Source: JAXGRD01 sp050946655
GTDB taxonomy: Bacteria; Bacillota; Clostridia; Peptostreptococcales; Anaerovoracaceae
Direction of reading: 5' to 3'
Length of the DNA: 45,316 nucleotides
NCBI GenBank assembly: GCA_050946655.1
Contig: JBMNVE010000003.1
Location: forward strand, 1 to 45,316
How positions within the stretch are numbered: position 1 is the stretch's first letter; each line of letters starts with the position of its first letter. The notes below the pieces were generated by a model. The model searched no databases and had not been told where the DNA came from. It saw only the letters and a program-made list of their open reading frames with translations. The translations under genes and the position numbers were made by a program. Below, one piece after another: positions 24,530-31,978 of this stretch.

Positions 24530-25194
24530 GATGTCTTCCCTCCCTTCAACGTAAAATAGTTGAGGGCAACCACCACTGCAAAAGATAGGACGCAGATGAT
24601 CAACACGTAATCCATAGCCCCGGACATGTTCCCCGAAGCAACGTCGGAGTAAATGGCAAGGGGCAGTGTCCTGGTCCTGCCTGCGATATTTCCCGCCAGC
24701 ATAATGGTGGCACCAAACTCACCCAGCCCCCTTGCAAAGGCAAGGACGCCGCCGGCAGCAATACCGGGCTTGGATACAGGGAAGACGATGCGCCAAAAAA
24801 TCTTGTTTTCCGACATCCCCAAGGTCCTTCCGGCAAAAATCAGATTTTCATCCACCTGTTCAAAGGCTCCTCTTGCCGATCGATACATCAGGGGGAAGGA
24901 GACCGCCACCGCAGCGATCACCGTAGCCCACCATGTAAAGACGATGGTGTATCCGAAGGTGTGGAGAATGAACGCCCCGATAGGCCTCTTCACACCAAAA
25001 ATTAGCAATAAAAAGAAACCCATTACCGTTGGCGGCAAGACCAACGGTAGGGTCAGAAATCCGTCTATAAACATCTTTAGTTTCTCGGATTTCATGTATG
25101 CCACCCAGCGAGCACAGAGGATCCCCAGGAAGAAGGTCACCACAATCGCAGCTCCGGCGGTCTTTATCGATATCAGTATAGGACTCAGGTCCAT
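24526..25194 (-). CDS. modB: Molybdate ABC transporter permease
   Basis: The 222-residue protein has five or six membrane helices and the EAA-type loop (GRTLGMSENKIFWRIVFPVSKPGIAAGGVLAFARGLGEFGAT) that docks on the ATPase. GEFGAT is characteristic of ModB/CysT permeases. The ATG at 25192-25194 gives the usual start (MDLSPILISIKTA) and lies 4 bases past the modA stop; the longer in-frame start would run into modA. Confidence 0.93.
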   Translation of the reverse strand: MDLSPILISIKTAGAAIVVTFFLGILCARWVAYMKSEKLKMFIDGFLTLPLVLPPTVMGFFLLLIFGVKRPIGAFILHTFGYTIVFTWWATVIAAVAVSFPLMYRSARGAFEQVDENLIFAGRTLGMSENKIFWRIVFPVSKPGIAAGGVLAFARGLGEFGATIMLAGNIAGRTRTLPLAIYSDVASGNMSGAMDYVLIICVLSFAVVVALNYFTLKGGKTS

Positions 25195-25198
25195 GTAA

Positions 25199-26011
25199 TT
25201 ATTCCGTGATCGGCTTGAACCCGTACTTTTCAAAGATTTTCTGAGCTTCCTCAGTCTTCAGGAAATCGATGAACTTCTGCGCTGCTTCTTGATTTTTTGA
25301 TGCAGACACAATGCCTACGGGGTAAATAGCAGGAGATACACTGTCCTTAGGTGCTGCCCCAATGACCTCTACCTTGCCTTCCATGGACATGGCATCAGAT
25401 CTGTAGACGACTCCTACATCTGCACTGCCTTCAGCTACCCAGTTGAGTACCTCTGTAACGTTGGTTCCCAAGCTAACTTTCTTTGCCTGGACCGCATCCC
25501 AAAGATTTAGATTCTGAAGAGATTCCTGAGCATACTGGCCTGCAGGAACGCTGGCCGGATCACCGATGGCGATGACATTTGCATTAGCGATGTCTTCATA
25601 TTTCTTTACATCGGGAAGATCCTTGTCTTTGGCCTTGATCAGGACGATTTCGTTCTCCACGATGGGAGCCTTTGAGTCCTTTTTGATCATATCTTTACCG
25701 ATCAGCTCTTCCATCTGCTTATCCGCCGCAGAGAAGAACACGTCGATTTCCGCTCCTTCTTCGATTTGCTTCTGGAGCTTGCCGCTGGCATCATACGTTC
25801 CCGTCACCTTGATATCGGGATTTTTTTTCTCGAACGCGGGAATCAGTTCTTTGGTGAATCCGTTCTCCAAGCTGGCCGCAGCCGCAACCGTAATGGTCAC
25901 TTGCTTTTCTTTCTCAGCATCCTTGTCCTTGGAGTCCTTGCATCCGGTCAAACCCAGAGCCGCACCAAAGGCCAGAACGCCAATGAGGATAATTGCTAAT
26001 AATTTTTTCAT
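25199..26011 (-). CDS. modA: Molybdate-binding lipoprotein
   Basis: The 270-residue protein has a lipoprotein signal with lipobox LTGC (Cys 24), then VTITVAAAASLENGFTKELIPAFEKKNPDIKV, the ModA oxyanion-binding start, and later YDASGKLQKQIEEGAEIDVFFSAADKQMEEL. It captures molybdate (or tungstate) outside the cell. I prefer the ATG at 26009-26011, nine bases after AAGGAG; the ATG three codons earlier directly abuts that site. It is the first gene of the mod operon and lies behind a ModE-type box. Confidence 0.93.
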   Translation of the reverse strand: MKKLLAIILIGVLAFGAALGLTGCKDSKDKDAEKEKQVTITVAAAASLENGFTKELIPAFEKKNPDIKVTGTYDASGKLQKQIEEGAEIDVFFSAADKQMEELIGKDMIKKDSKAPIVENEIVLIKAKDKDLPDVKKYEDIANANVIAIGDPASVPAGQYAQESLQNLNLWDAVQAKKVSLGTNVTEVLNWVAEGSADVGVVYRSDAMSMEGKVEVIGAAPKDSVSPAIYPVGIVSASKNQEAAQKFIDFLKTEEAQKIFEKYGFKPITE

Positions 26012-26041
26012 GTCGTACATCTCCTTTTCATCCCTATTTGT

Positions 26042-26065
26042 CGTTATATATTATTTTGAATAACG
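26042..26065 (-). promoter_or_regulatory. ModE-type operator in front of modA
   Basis: CGTTATATA (26042-26050) and TGAATAACG (26057-26065) form a 24-bp box with a 6-base centre. This matches the length and CGTTAT...ATAACG ends of the E. coli ModE site. It begins about 9 bases downstream of the -10, where binding would block transcription. Confidence 0.78.
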
Positions 26066-26074
26066 TCTAAGGGC

Positions 26075-26104
26075 AGTATACTCCTTCTCCCGGATGGTTG
26101 TCAA
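26075..26104 (-). promoter_or_regulatory. Promoter of the mod operon
   Basis: On the minus strand TTGACA (26099-26104) and TATACT (26075-26080) are 18 bases apart. The expected start point falls at the edge of the ModE box. Confidence 0.8.
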
Positions 26105-26172
26105 GGGGGGCCGGAAAAAATGTGTGGAAATATGGGTGAGTAATTCAACCCTCCGGGATGATCCGGAGCGCT

Positions 26173-27360
26173 CTACCCCTCCACCACTCGCACTTCACCG
26201 TTGCCCATGGCTTCCCAGGGATCGGAAACATCTCCGGCCTTCAGGTTGTTTTCAATGGCACGGAGCACCCCCCTATGGGCAACGATGATCAAATCCCGGC
26301 TGCTGTCCTTTTCCAATATCTTTATCAAGGCTTTCACCACCCGGTACTGCAGGTCGTAGAAGTTTTCGCTTCCATTCCCCTTTTTATAAGTCCACATATG
26401 TTCCCCTCGAAGCCGGTAAGCCTCCGGTTCCTGATCCTGTATTGCTTTGATAAACCGTCCGTCCCAGTCCCCCAAGGACATTTCCCGGAACCCGGCCACC
26501 GGAACCAGCTGTCGCCCTGCCGCCAGAAGCTCCGCCGTCTGAAAGGCCCTGGAAAGGTCGCTGGCATAGACTCTGTCTGTCTCCGCCCCTAAAGCTGCAA
26601 CCTTATCTGCCGCACTGCGAGCCTGATCCTGCCCCAAAGGGCTTAAAGGAACATCCGTCTGTCCCAAAAAAATCTTTTCCTTGTGCTGGCGGATCTGCCC
26701 ATGGCGTATCAGAATAAATCGCCGGCCCGATGCCAAGGGCGATAGGCGCTGGGACACCTTCCCCTTTGCCAGAAATTCCTTTACCTTTTCATATTCTTCC
26801 CTTGTGTCCATGTCCATCAGGACCCCTTCCCCTTCTACAGGGATGCGCAAGGTCTCCACAAAGTAGGCATCGGTGATGGCCTTCAGCCCGCCTTTTCCGT
26901 CGTGGTTCAGTATCTCTTGGAAATGCTTGGCAGGAACGTAGAGAGGGTGGCCTTTTTTCCCCAGATAGGTGGGAACGGCAAAAGCTCTTCCCTCTCCCAT
27001 TTCATGTCGCATCTTTTCTATGGTTTCACTGCCGAAGAGAGGGCAGTCTACAGGCACCAAAAAGCACCCCGGCACGCAGGGGGGAAGTGCGCCTATTCCT
27101 GCCTGTATGGAGGAGAACATTCCCCGAGCAAACAGCGGATTATGCACTTCTTTGAGGCCGTGCTTTTTCGCTACAGTGGTCATCCGCTCCCGCTCATGGC
27201 CGGTAACCAAATAAATTTCGCCGATCCCGCCACGGCGGAGGGATGCGGCCACCTTTTCCAAAACAGTTCCTTCTCCCAGGGGAAGAAGAGGCTTGAAGGC
27301 TTCCATTCGTGAAGAATATCCCGCCGCCAAAATAACGGCAGGTATTTTACCTGCTTCCAT
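26173..27360 (-). CDS. MocA-like nucleotidyltransferase fused to a histidine phosphatase
   Basis: Residues 1-200 form a molybdenum-cofactor cytidylyltransferase-type domain with intact signature LAAGYSSRMEAFKPLLPL (11-28) and VDCPLF (104-109). Residues about 213-395 are a phosphoglycerate-mutase-type phosphatase with RHG (219-221), ASDLSRAFQTAELL, REMSLGDWDGR and the second histidine in IVAHRGVLRAI. I recall such fusions among the DVU_1551-type NTP transferases found with aldehyde oxidoreductase genes. One domain could attach a nucleotide to molybdopterin and the other remove a phosphate from an intermediate or by-product; this is inference. It overlaps xdhC by 14 bases and ends the trs operon. 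Confidence 0.85.
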   Translation of the reverse strand: MEAGKIPAVILAAGYSSRMEAFKPLLPLGEGTVLEKVAASLRRGGIGEIYLVTGHERERMTTVAKKHGLKEVHNPLFARGMFSSIQAGIGALPPCVPGCFLVPVDCPLFGSETIEKMRHEMGEGRAFAVPTYLGKKGHPLYVPAKHFQEILNHDGKGGLKAITDAYFVETLRIPVEGEGVLMDMDTREEYEKVKEFLAKGKVSQRLSPLASGRRFILIRHGQIRQHKEKIFLGQTDVPLSPLGQDQARSAADKVAALGAETDRVYASDLSRAFQTAELLAAGRQLVPVAGFREMSLGDWDGRFIKAIQDQEPEAYRLRGEHMWTYKKGNGSENFYDLQYRVVKALIKILEKDSSRDLIIVAHRGVLRAIENNLKAGDVSDPWEAMGNGEVRVVEG

Positions 27361-28168
27361 GACCTGACCTGACCCGGATCATTTCCGCTGCGATGCTGAT
27401 GGCGATTTCCTCCGGAGTCTCCGCATGTATACTCTCTCCGATGGGGGCGTACACCCTGCGTATATCTTCCTCAGCTACCCCCTCTTCACGAAGCTGATCA
27501 AATAGTATCTCATTCTTCTTTCGGCTTCCGATCATCCCCACGTAGGCAGAGGGCTGCGCCAAGGCTTGCTTCAGAACCACATAATCTCCCATATGTCCCC
27601 GGGTGACAATGACGATATAGGTGTCTTCATCACAGGAAAGACCATCAAAACAGTTTTCATACCCCTTCACTACTCGCACGTCCGCAAGGGGGAACCTGTC
27701 TTTATTGGCATACTCTTCCCGGTCATCGGTGACCGTGATGCGAAAGTCGATGTGTCGCAGGACCGGCTCCAAGGCCAAGCCCACATGGCCGCCACCAAAG
27801 ATATAGGCCTTGGTCTTGCTCTCCCACTCCTTGAGAAACTCTCCCTTGTTCTCCCCGTGGATGTACTCGATGCGAACCAAAGCTTCCCCGCCGCATCCCA
27901 TATCCAAAGCGTCCTTGTCCTCGGTGTTCAACTTGAAATGGTACTCCTTGGTTTCCTTAGTTTTCAGATGCTCTTTACAATGCTCCTGGGTGACTGCCTC
28001 GATCTTGCCACCGCCTACCGTTCCCAGAAAGCTCCCGTCTTCTTTCATGATCATCCAGGCACCGCTCTTTCTGGGGGTGGACCCGGTTGTATCGATAACA
28101 CTGGCAAGGACAAATCCCTTTCCCTGTTCCAACAAATCCTTTGCAAAATATTGTATCTTCTGGCTCAT
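27347..28168 (-). CDS. xdhC: XdhC-family molybdenum hydroxylase maturation factor
   Basis: The 273-residue protein has both XdhC parts: the N-terminal CoxI/XdhC segment (LASVIDTTGSTPRKSGAWMI, then DMGCGGEALVRIEY) and a C-terminal Rossmann domain (YIFGGGHVGLALEP, IVTRGHMGDYVVL, YVGMIGSRKK). XdhC binds molybdenum cofactor, protects it during sulfuration and hands it to xanthine dehydrogenase-type enzymes. The ATG at 28166-28168 overlaps the stop of the CoA-ligase-like gene (ATGA). The client enzyme is not in the window. Confidence 0.9.
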   Translation of the reverse strand: MSQKIQYFAKDLLEQGKGFVLASVIDTTGSTPRKSGAWMIMKEDGSFLGTVGGGKIEAVTQEHCKEHLKTKETKEYHFKLNTEDKDALDMGCGGEALVRIEYIHGENKGEFLKEWESKTKAYIFGGGHVGLALEPVLRHIDFRITVTDDREEYANKDRFPLADVRVVKGYENCFDGLSCDEDTYIVIVTRGHMGDYVVLKQALAQPSAYVGMIGSRKKNEILFDQLREEGVAEEDIRRVYAPIGESIHAETPEEIAISIAAEMIRVRSGHGSR

Positions 28169-29175
28169 TCCAACCATCCTTTCTTCAAGTTCCTGTTCTT
28201 CACACGGTCAAGTCGCCGCAGGACACTGCCACAGGGGCAGGCCTCATTGAGGATCCTGCTCTCATCCCCCGTTCGATACCGGATAAAGGGCATCCCCTCC
28301 CGGTTCAATGTGGTAAAGACCACCTCACCCCACTTACCGTCGGGCAAGATTTCTCCCGTGCTGGGGTCCATGATTTCAATATACAGATCTCCTTCCCGGA
28401 TGTGGTATCCCTTTCCCTGACCGCAGCTCACTGCGCCGCCCAGGCCCATTTCCGTCATACCGTAATGTTCAAAGACCCGGCAGTTCCAGATCTCTTCTAG
28501 GTCTCTCACCACCGAGGGGGATACGTATTCTGCGCTGAGGAGAACCGTTTCCAGGTTCAGCTGGGTGGTGTGCTTCATCAGTTGATGGGCTTGGGTGGGA
28601 AGAGCCGTAATAGAGGTGATCCCGTATTTATATATGGTATCCAAAATCGTATTGAAGGAGAGGTTTTCATCGATGAGGCCAAGGCAATGGACCTCCGCCC
28701 CCAGCCGTTCCACACCCCGGCGGAGAAGATCCCCCACAGATCCGGGTCGCCTGTAGGGCATGAGGATGAGCAGTTTATCCTCTTCATCCAAAAGAAACTG
28801 CATCCCATGGTGGAAAAAGTCCACCGTCAACTCCTGATCAGCTTCCGTGAAGAAGATCCGCTTGGGGATCCCGCTGCTTCCTCCTGTTTCAAGCGTCACG
28901 ATCCGGCTGATGTCTCCGGCGGAAACACAGACCATCTCCTCTCCTCGCTCCGACAGTTCATCAGGCCTGGTGAAGGGGAGCCAGTGAAAATCGTCAAAGG
29001 ATCCGATGGATGCTGCTGAAAAGTCCGCCAGCTTTTCCTCATAAAACCGGCTGTTCTTTATGGCGTAATCCACTGTCTCTTTGAGTTTTTTCAGTTGATG
29101 TGCTTCCAGGTTTTCTCTGGTAAGGCTCTCCGCTCCGATCCGCTCTGCGGTCCAAAGATCCATGTATCGCTTCAT
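28165..29175 (-). CDS. Adenylate-forming (phenylacetate-CoA ligase-like) protein in the molybdenum cluster
   Basis: The 336-residue protein is a shortened PaaK-like ligase. It has the ATP loop LETGGSSGIPK (about 95-105), EHYGMTEMGLGG (about 236) and RYRTGD near residue 301, then CPCGSVLRRLDRVKNR. It lacks the usual extended C-terminal domain of full-length ligases (about 430 residues). I recall this as the DVU_1553-type AMP-dependent ligase of aldehyde oxidoreductase clusters. It may adenylate a carboxylate on a cofactor, protein or small molecule; CoA need not be the acceptor. Start and stop overlap those of its neighbours, showing tight coupling. Confidence 0.83.
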   Translation of the reverse strand: MKRYMDLWTAERIGAESLTRENLEAHQLKKLKETVDYAIKNSRFYEEKLADFSAASIGSFDDFHWLPFTRPDELSERGEEMVCVSAGDISRIVTLETGGSSGIPKRIFFTEADQELTVDFFHHGMQFLLDEEDKLLILMPYRRPGSVGDLLRRGVERLGAEVHCLGLIDENLSFNTILDTIYKYGITSITALPTQAHQLMKHTTQLNLETVLLSAEYVSPSVVRDLEEIWNCRVFEHYGMTEMGLGGAVSCGQGKGYHIREGDLYIEIMDPSTGEILPDGKWGEVVFTTLNREGMPFIRYRTGDESRILNEACPCGSVLRRLDRVKNRNLKKGWLE

Positions 29176-29549
29176 TAGTCATCCCACTCCAGAAGCTCAG
29201 CTAATTTAGTCATGGTGGCCTGGATCATCATGGGACATTTTTCGATTTTGTTTAGCGGATCATCTTCCAACAGATCATCACACTCAATGCTCCCAAAGAC
29301 CTCCTCGAACCACTCATAAAAATCCCTGCAGTTTCTCAGGTCCGCCGCCTCCGGGTCCGCCAGGTGCAAAAGGCACATACCGGCACTGAGGATGCCGCAG
29401 TTTTTCCCCTGGTTCATGCCGAAACAAAGGCCGGCGGATGCCTGGACCATATCCGGATTTTCCTTGCCCAGTTGCTTCAGACCCCAGTCTATGATGATTT
29501 GGCTACAACAATATCCCTTCAGTTTGTATTCCAGTAGTTCCTGATTCAT
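29175..29549 (-). CDS. C-GCAxxG-C-C family protein
   Basis: The 124-residue protein has the family pattern: CCSQ near the N-terminus, then GLCFGMNQGKNCGILSAGMCLL and a late cysteine (CPMM). The family is thought to bind metal or take part in redox or sulfur/selenium transfer, and selenocysteine versions are known; here every position is cysteine. It sits between the methyltransferase and the CoA-ligase-like gene. Its stop and the next ATG share a base (TAATG). Confidence 0.82.
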   Translation of the reverse strand: MNQELLEYKLKGYCCSQIIIDWGLKQLGKENPDMVQASAGLCFGMNQGKNCGILSAGMCLLHLADPEAADLRNCRDFYEWFEEVFGSIECDDLLEDDPLNKIEKCPMMIQATMTKLAELLEWDD

Positions 29550-29559
29550 CCTTCTTCTC

Positions 29560-30267
29560 CTATAGAGGCTTTTGCGCTATCAACATGAAATACCCGGTGT
29601 CTTTAGGATAACCGCTGCAATCCCAGCTGTCGGCATCTCCGTCTTCCCCGGCCATCATCTGTTGCGCCACATACTCTTCCAGATCCTTGCTTCTATCTTC
29701 GGTAAAGATCACCCGGAAGCCCACTTCCTCCAGGGCCTCCTTCAAAGGCTCCAGTAGGAATCTTCCCTCATGGCGAAAGCTGACAACCCGCATTTCATCT
29801 TGCTGGTCGTCACACTCCTTGTATTCCTTCGGCTTCTTGGCAAGGCGCTCCGCCTCAATGGCCAAAGCCTTCATCTGCTCAGGGTCCGGGTTTTTCACCG
29901 AAAGGTCGCTGATAAAGAGCATCCCTCCCTTTTTCAGCGTACAGTAGGCCTCGTGGAGGGCCTCATCGGGCTTGTTGATCAGAGAGAGAACGCACTCCAT
30001 CACCACCAGGTCAAAGGAGAACGAAGGAAAATCTTCCAAAAATTCCCCGTCCCCGTAGGCGACTTGGGCAAGAAGACCTCTCTCCTTGGTCCTGCGAACC
30101 ATTTCCAGCGAAATATCGATAGCAGACACCTTGGCCCCGTACTTTTTTTCCAGCCTTTCGGTGGTGTCTCCCGTACCGCAGCCAACCTCCAAAACACTGC
30201 TCCCTTGGGGCAGTTTGCAGATCTCCATCGCCTTATCGATCATTTTGAATTCTCCCGGTCTAAGCAT
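29560..30267 (-). CDS. trsM: SAM-dependent methyltransferase of the trs cluster
   Basis: The 235-residue class I methyltransferase has the SAM motif VLEVGCGTGDTTERL (near residue 25), followed by VSAIDISLEMV and FDLVVMECVLSLI. It resembles the DVU_1556 / TrsM methyltransferases that occur beside TrsS. The substrate is unknown; arsenic or selenium methylation and cofactor methylation are all conceivable. I chose the ATG at 30265-30267, which follows AGGAGG and overlaps the end of trsS by 8 bases. Confidence 0.82.
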   Translation of the reverse strand: MLRPGEFKMIDKAMEICKLPQGSSVLEVGCGTGDTTERLEKKYGAKVSAIDISLEMVRRTKERGLLAQVAYGDGEFLEDFPSFSFDLVVMECVLSLINKPDEALHEAYCTLKKGGMLFISDLSVKNPDPEQMKALAIEAERLAKKPKEYKECDDQQDEMRVVSFRHEGRFLLEPLKEALEEVGFRVIFTEDRSKDLEEYVAQQMMAGEDGDADSWDCSGYPKDTGYFMLIAQKPL

Positions 30268-31633
30268 CTTCGCCTCCTCTGTAAATACTGTTATAGGCAC
30301 AGAAGGGGATCAACCTGCCGTCATCGGTCAGCTGAACCACTCTGCATCGCTTTAGCCGCTCCCCATCCAGGTTACTGATGTCCTGAAAGGCCATCCCGGT
30401 GAGCGTAAAGGTGTTTCTTTTATAATACTGTAAGAATCCATCCAAGTCCATCACAGTGGTCTCATCCGGCGCTCCGCAGCATCCCCCCTCTTCTTCTCCG
30501 GGCGCCATCTCCCATTTGTTCCAGACGTAGTCCCGGTCCTTTTCGATGATTTCCAGCCGGTCCACATCTGTGGAGCAGCTTCCCTCGCAGCAGGAGACTC
30601 CCGTTTCTTTTTTTTCCTTGCTCAGGTTGCACTTGACGCCATTTTCTGTCTTGGTGTAGGTACTGTAAAAACAACAGAGGGGGTGGCCCGTGGTGATGGG
30701 GCAAAAGTCGTCGTAGGAGAGGAACTCCGTCTGCGCCTCAAGCTGATGAAGGACATCGAACATGGTCACTCTTCCGTCTTCTTCATCCCTTTGGGGAGTC
30801 CGCCCGAAGTAGCTCACCGGCTGGAAATGGATGCCCTTGATCACATCCACGTTTTCCAGCAGAAAGTCGGTCATGGAGCCGATATTGTCCAGGTTCACAC
30901 CTCTCACTACGGTGGGGACCAGTGTCACCGCCAGGCCTGCCTTGCGGCAGTTTTGGATGGCCTTTTTCTTAATCTCCAAAAGGGGTTCATTGCGGAGTTT
31001 CAGGTAGATTTCATCGGTAGTCCCGTCGAATTGGAGGAAGACAACCGAAGTCCCCGCTTCCTTCAGTTTTTTTGCATATCCCTCTTCTTGGGCGATCCGC
31101 TTTCCGTTGGTGTTCAACTGGATATAGCGAAATCCCTTGTCTCCGGCCATGGATATGATTTGGAGAAGATCATCCCTCACCGTCGGTTCTCCCCCGGAGA
31201 TCTGCAAGTTGAACTCCCGCTCTTCTCCCAGCCTTAAGAGCAAGTCGTACTTCTCCTCCATCTCCTCCAGGGTGGGCTCTCCTTCCGTGCCTTCGTTTGC
31301 CGAAGCAAAACAGTAGGGGCAGTGCTGGTTGCACCGCTGTGTCACGTCGATGAGGACGCAGCAGGCAGTCTGTAGATGATTTTCACAGGTGCCGCAGTGG
31401 AGAGGACATTCCCCCGGCACCCCTTCGGTAATGGGGACAGGCGGCGGGATATTGATCACCGGATGGTCCATCCAGGCACTGTAGTCGGCTGCTGCCCCGA
31501 TAACAGTCTCAAAATCCCCGTGCTCCGGGCAGGTTTTTGTAAAGTAGATACCCTCTTCCCGCTGTACATAGAGACCCGGCAAAGGCCTATGGCAGACGGG
31601 ACAGATGGTTTGCGCCTGGTTTAATATGTTCAT
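30260..31633 (-). CDS. trsS: Radical SAM protein, TrsS-like (all-cysteine form)
   Basis: The 457-residue protein has the radical SAM motif CNQHCPYC (C101, C105, C108) and the GGEPT SAM-binding motif. An N-terminal zinc-ribbon-like part has CPVC, TCPEHGD and CPLHCGTC. Two cysteine clusters follow in the second half (VSCCEGSC and GGCCGAP), which may hold extra iron-sulfur clusters. The arrangement resembles the MoaA/Methanopterin-type radical SAM proteins and the TrsS family, some members of which contain selenocysteine; no in-frame TGA is needed here. GGAGGAG lies 8 bases before the ATG. It is the first gene of the trs operon. The reaction is not known. Confidence 0.83.
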   Translation of the reverse strand: MNILNQAQTICPVCHRPLPGLYVQREEGIYFTKTCPEHGDFETVIGAAADYSAWMDHPVINIPPPVPITEGVPGECPLHCGTCENHLQTACCVLIDVTQRCNQHCPYCFASANEGTEGEPTLEEMEEKYDLLLRLGEEREFNLQISGGEPTVRDDLLQIISMAGDKGFRYIQLNTNGKRIAQEEGYAKKLKEAGTSVVFLQFDGTTDEIYLKLRNEPLLEIKKKAIQNCRKAGLAVTLVPTVVRGVNLDNIGSMTDFLLENVDVIKGIHFQPVSYFGRTPQRDEEDGRVTMFDVLHQLEAQTEFLSYDDFCPITTGHPLCCFYSTYTKTENGVKCNLSKEKKETGVSCCEGSCSTDVDRLEIIEKDRDYVWNKWEMAPGEEEGGCCGAPDETTVMDLDGFLQYYKRNTFTLTGMAFQDISNLDGERLKRCRVVQLTDDGRLIPFCAYNSIYRGGEDA

Positions 31634-31654
31634 ACTTTTATCTCCTCCTCTCTT

Positions 31655-31683
31655 ATTATGGCAGGAGGGGTTTCTTTATGCAA
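31655..31683 (-). promoter_or_regulatory. Promoter of the trs operon
   Basis: On the minus strand TTGCAT (31678-31683) and CATAAT (31655-31660) are 17 bases apart. Both boxes deviate from consensus, as expected for an activator-dependent promoter. The start point would be near 31648, 15 bases before the ATG. Confidence 0.6.
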
Positions 31684-31715
31684 GGGGGTTTTCGCCGGGA
31701 ATGTTCTGTTTCTGC

Positions 31716-31904
31716 TTTCTGTACATTCCCTCTTATTTTTACCTGAAATGTACAGAAATATAGATGGCGATGGCCACAAAAACTAACTATTTTTGCATTA
31801 TCGACACTCTATGTACAGAAACCTCCCGTCAAAAATGTAAATTATTGGAATTTATGGATGTTTTTCTGTACATAATGGGAAAACATCAGCAAAATGTACA
31901 GAAC
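31716..31904. promoter_or_regulatory. Five-site operator array (TTTCTGTACAT) upstream of the trs operon
   Basis: TTTCTGTACAT occurs at 31716-31726 and 31863-31873, and its complement ATGTACAGAAA at 31748-31758, 31811-31821 and, with the last base changed, 31894-31904. The first and second copies form an inverted pair with a 21-base spacer; the fourth and fifth form another with a 20-base spacer. Midpoints are 32, 63, 52 and 31 bp apart, near 3, 6, 5 and 3 helical turns. Relative to the predicted start the sites lie at about -73, -105, -168, -220 and -251. The 345-base gap 31634-31978 contains no gene. Confidence 0.75.
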
Positions 31905-31939
31905 CCCCTTGATGGGGGGGGGCTACACCGGATATAGTT

Positions 31940-31971
31940 AACCGCCCTCCACAGGAAGGTGGAAGGCGGTT
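31940..31971 (-). terminator. Hairpin after hcp
   Basis: AACCGCCCTCCAC (31940-31952) pairs with GTGGAAGGCGGTT (31959-31971), a 13-bp stem with one G-T pair. No T-run follows on the minus strand, so termination efficiency is uncertain. Confidence 0.6.
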
Positions 31972-31978
31972 GATTTCT

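Noticed and set aside
26151..26168. Hairpin CTCCGG/CCGGAG as terminator of the MocA-phosphatase gene
   Set aside because: The stem is 6 bp and no T-run follows on the minus strand, so I did not list it.
30260..31633. Possible selenocysteine in the TrsS-like protein
   Set aside because: The frame has no internal TGA; all conserved positions are cysteine. The same holds for the C-GCAxxG-C-C protein.
31634..31978. Moco riboswitch or other structured leader before trsS
   Set aside because: The predicted start point is only about 15 bases from the ATG, and the upstream repeats look like DNA sites; no riboswitch core was recognised.
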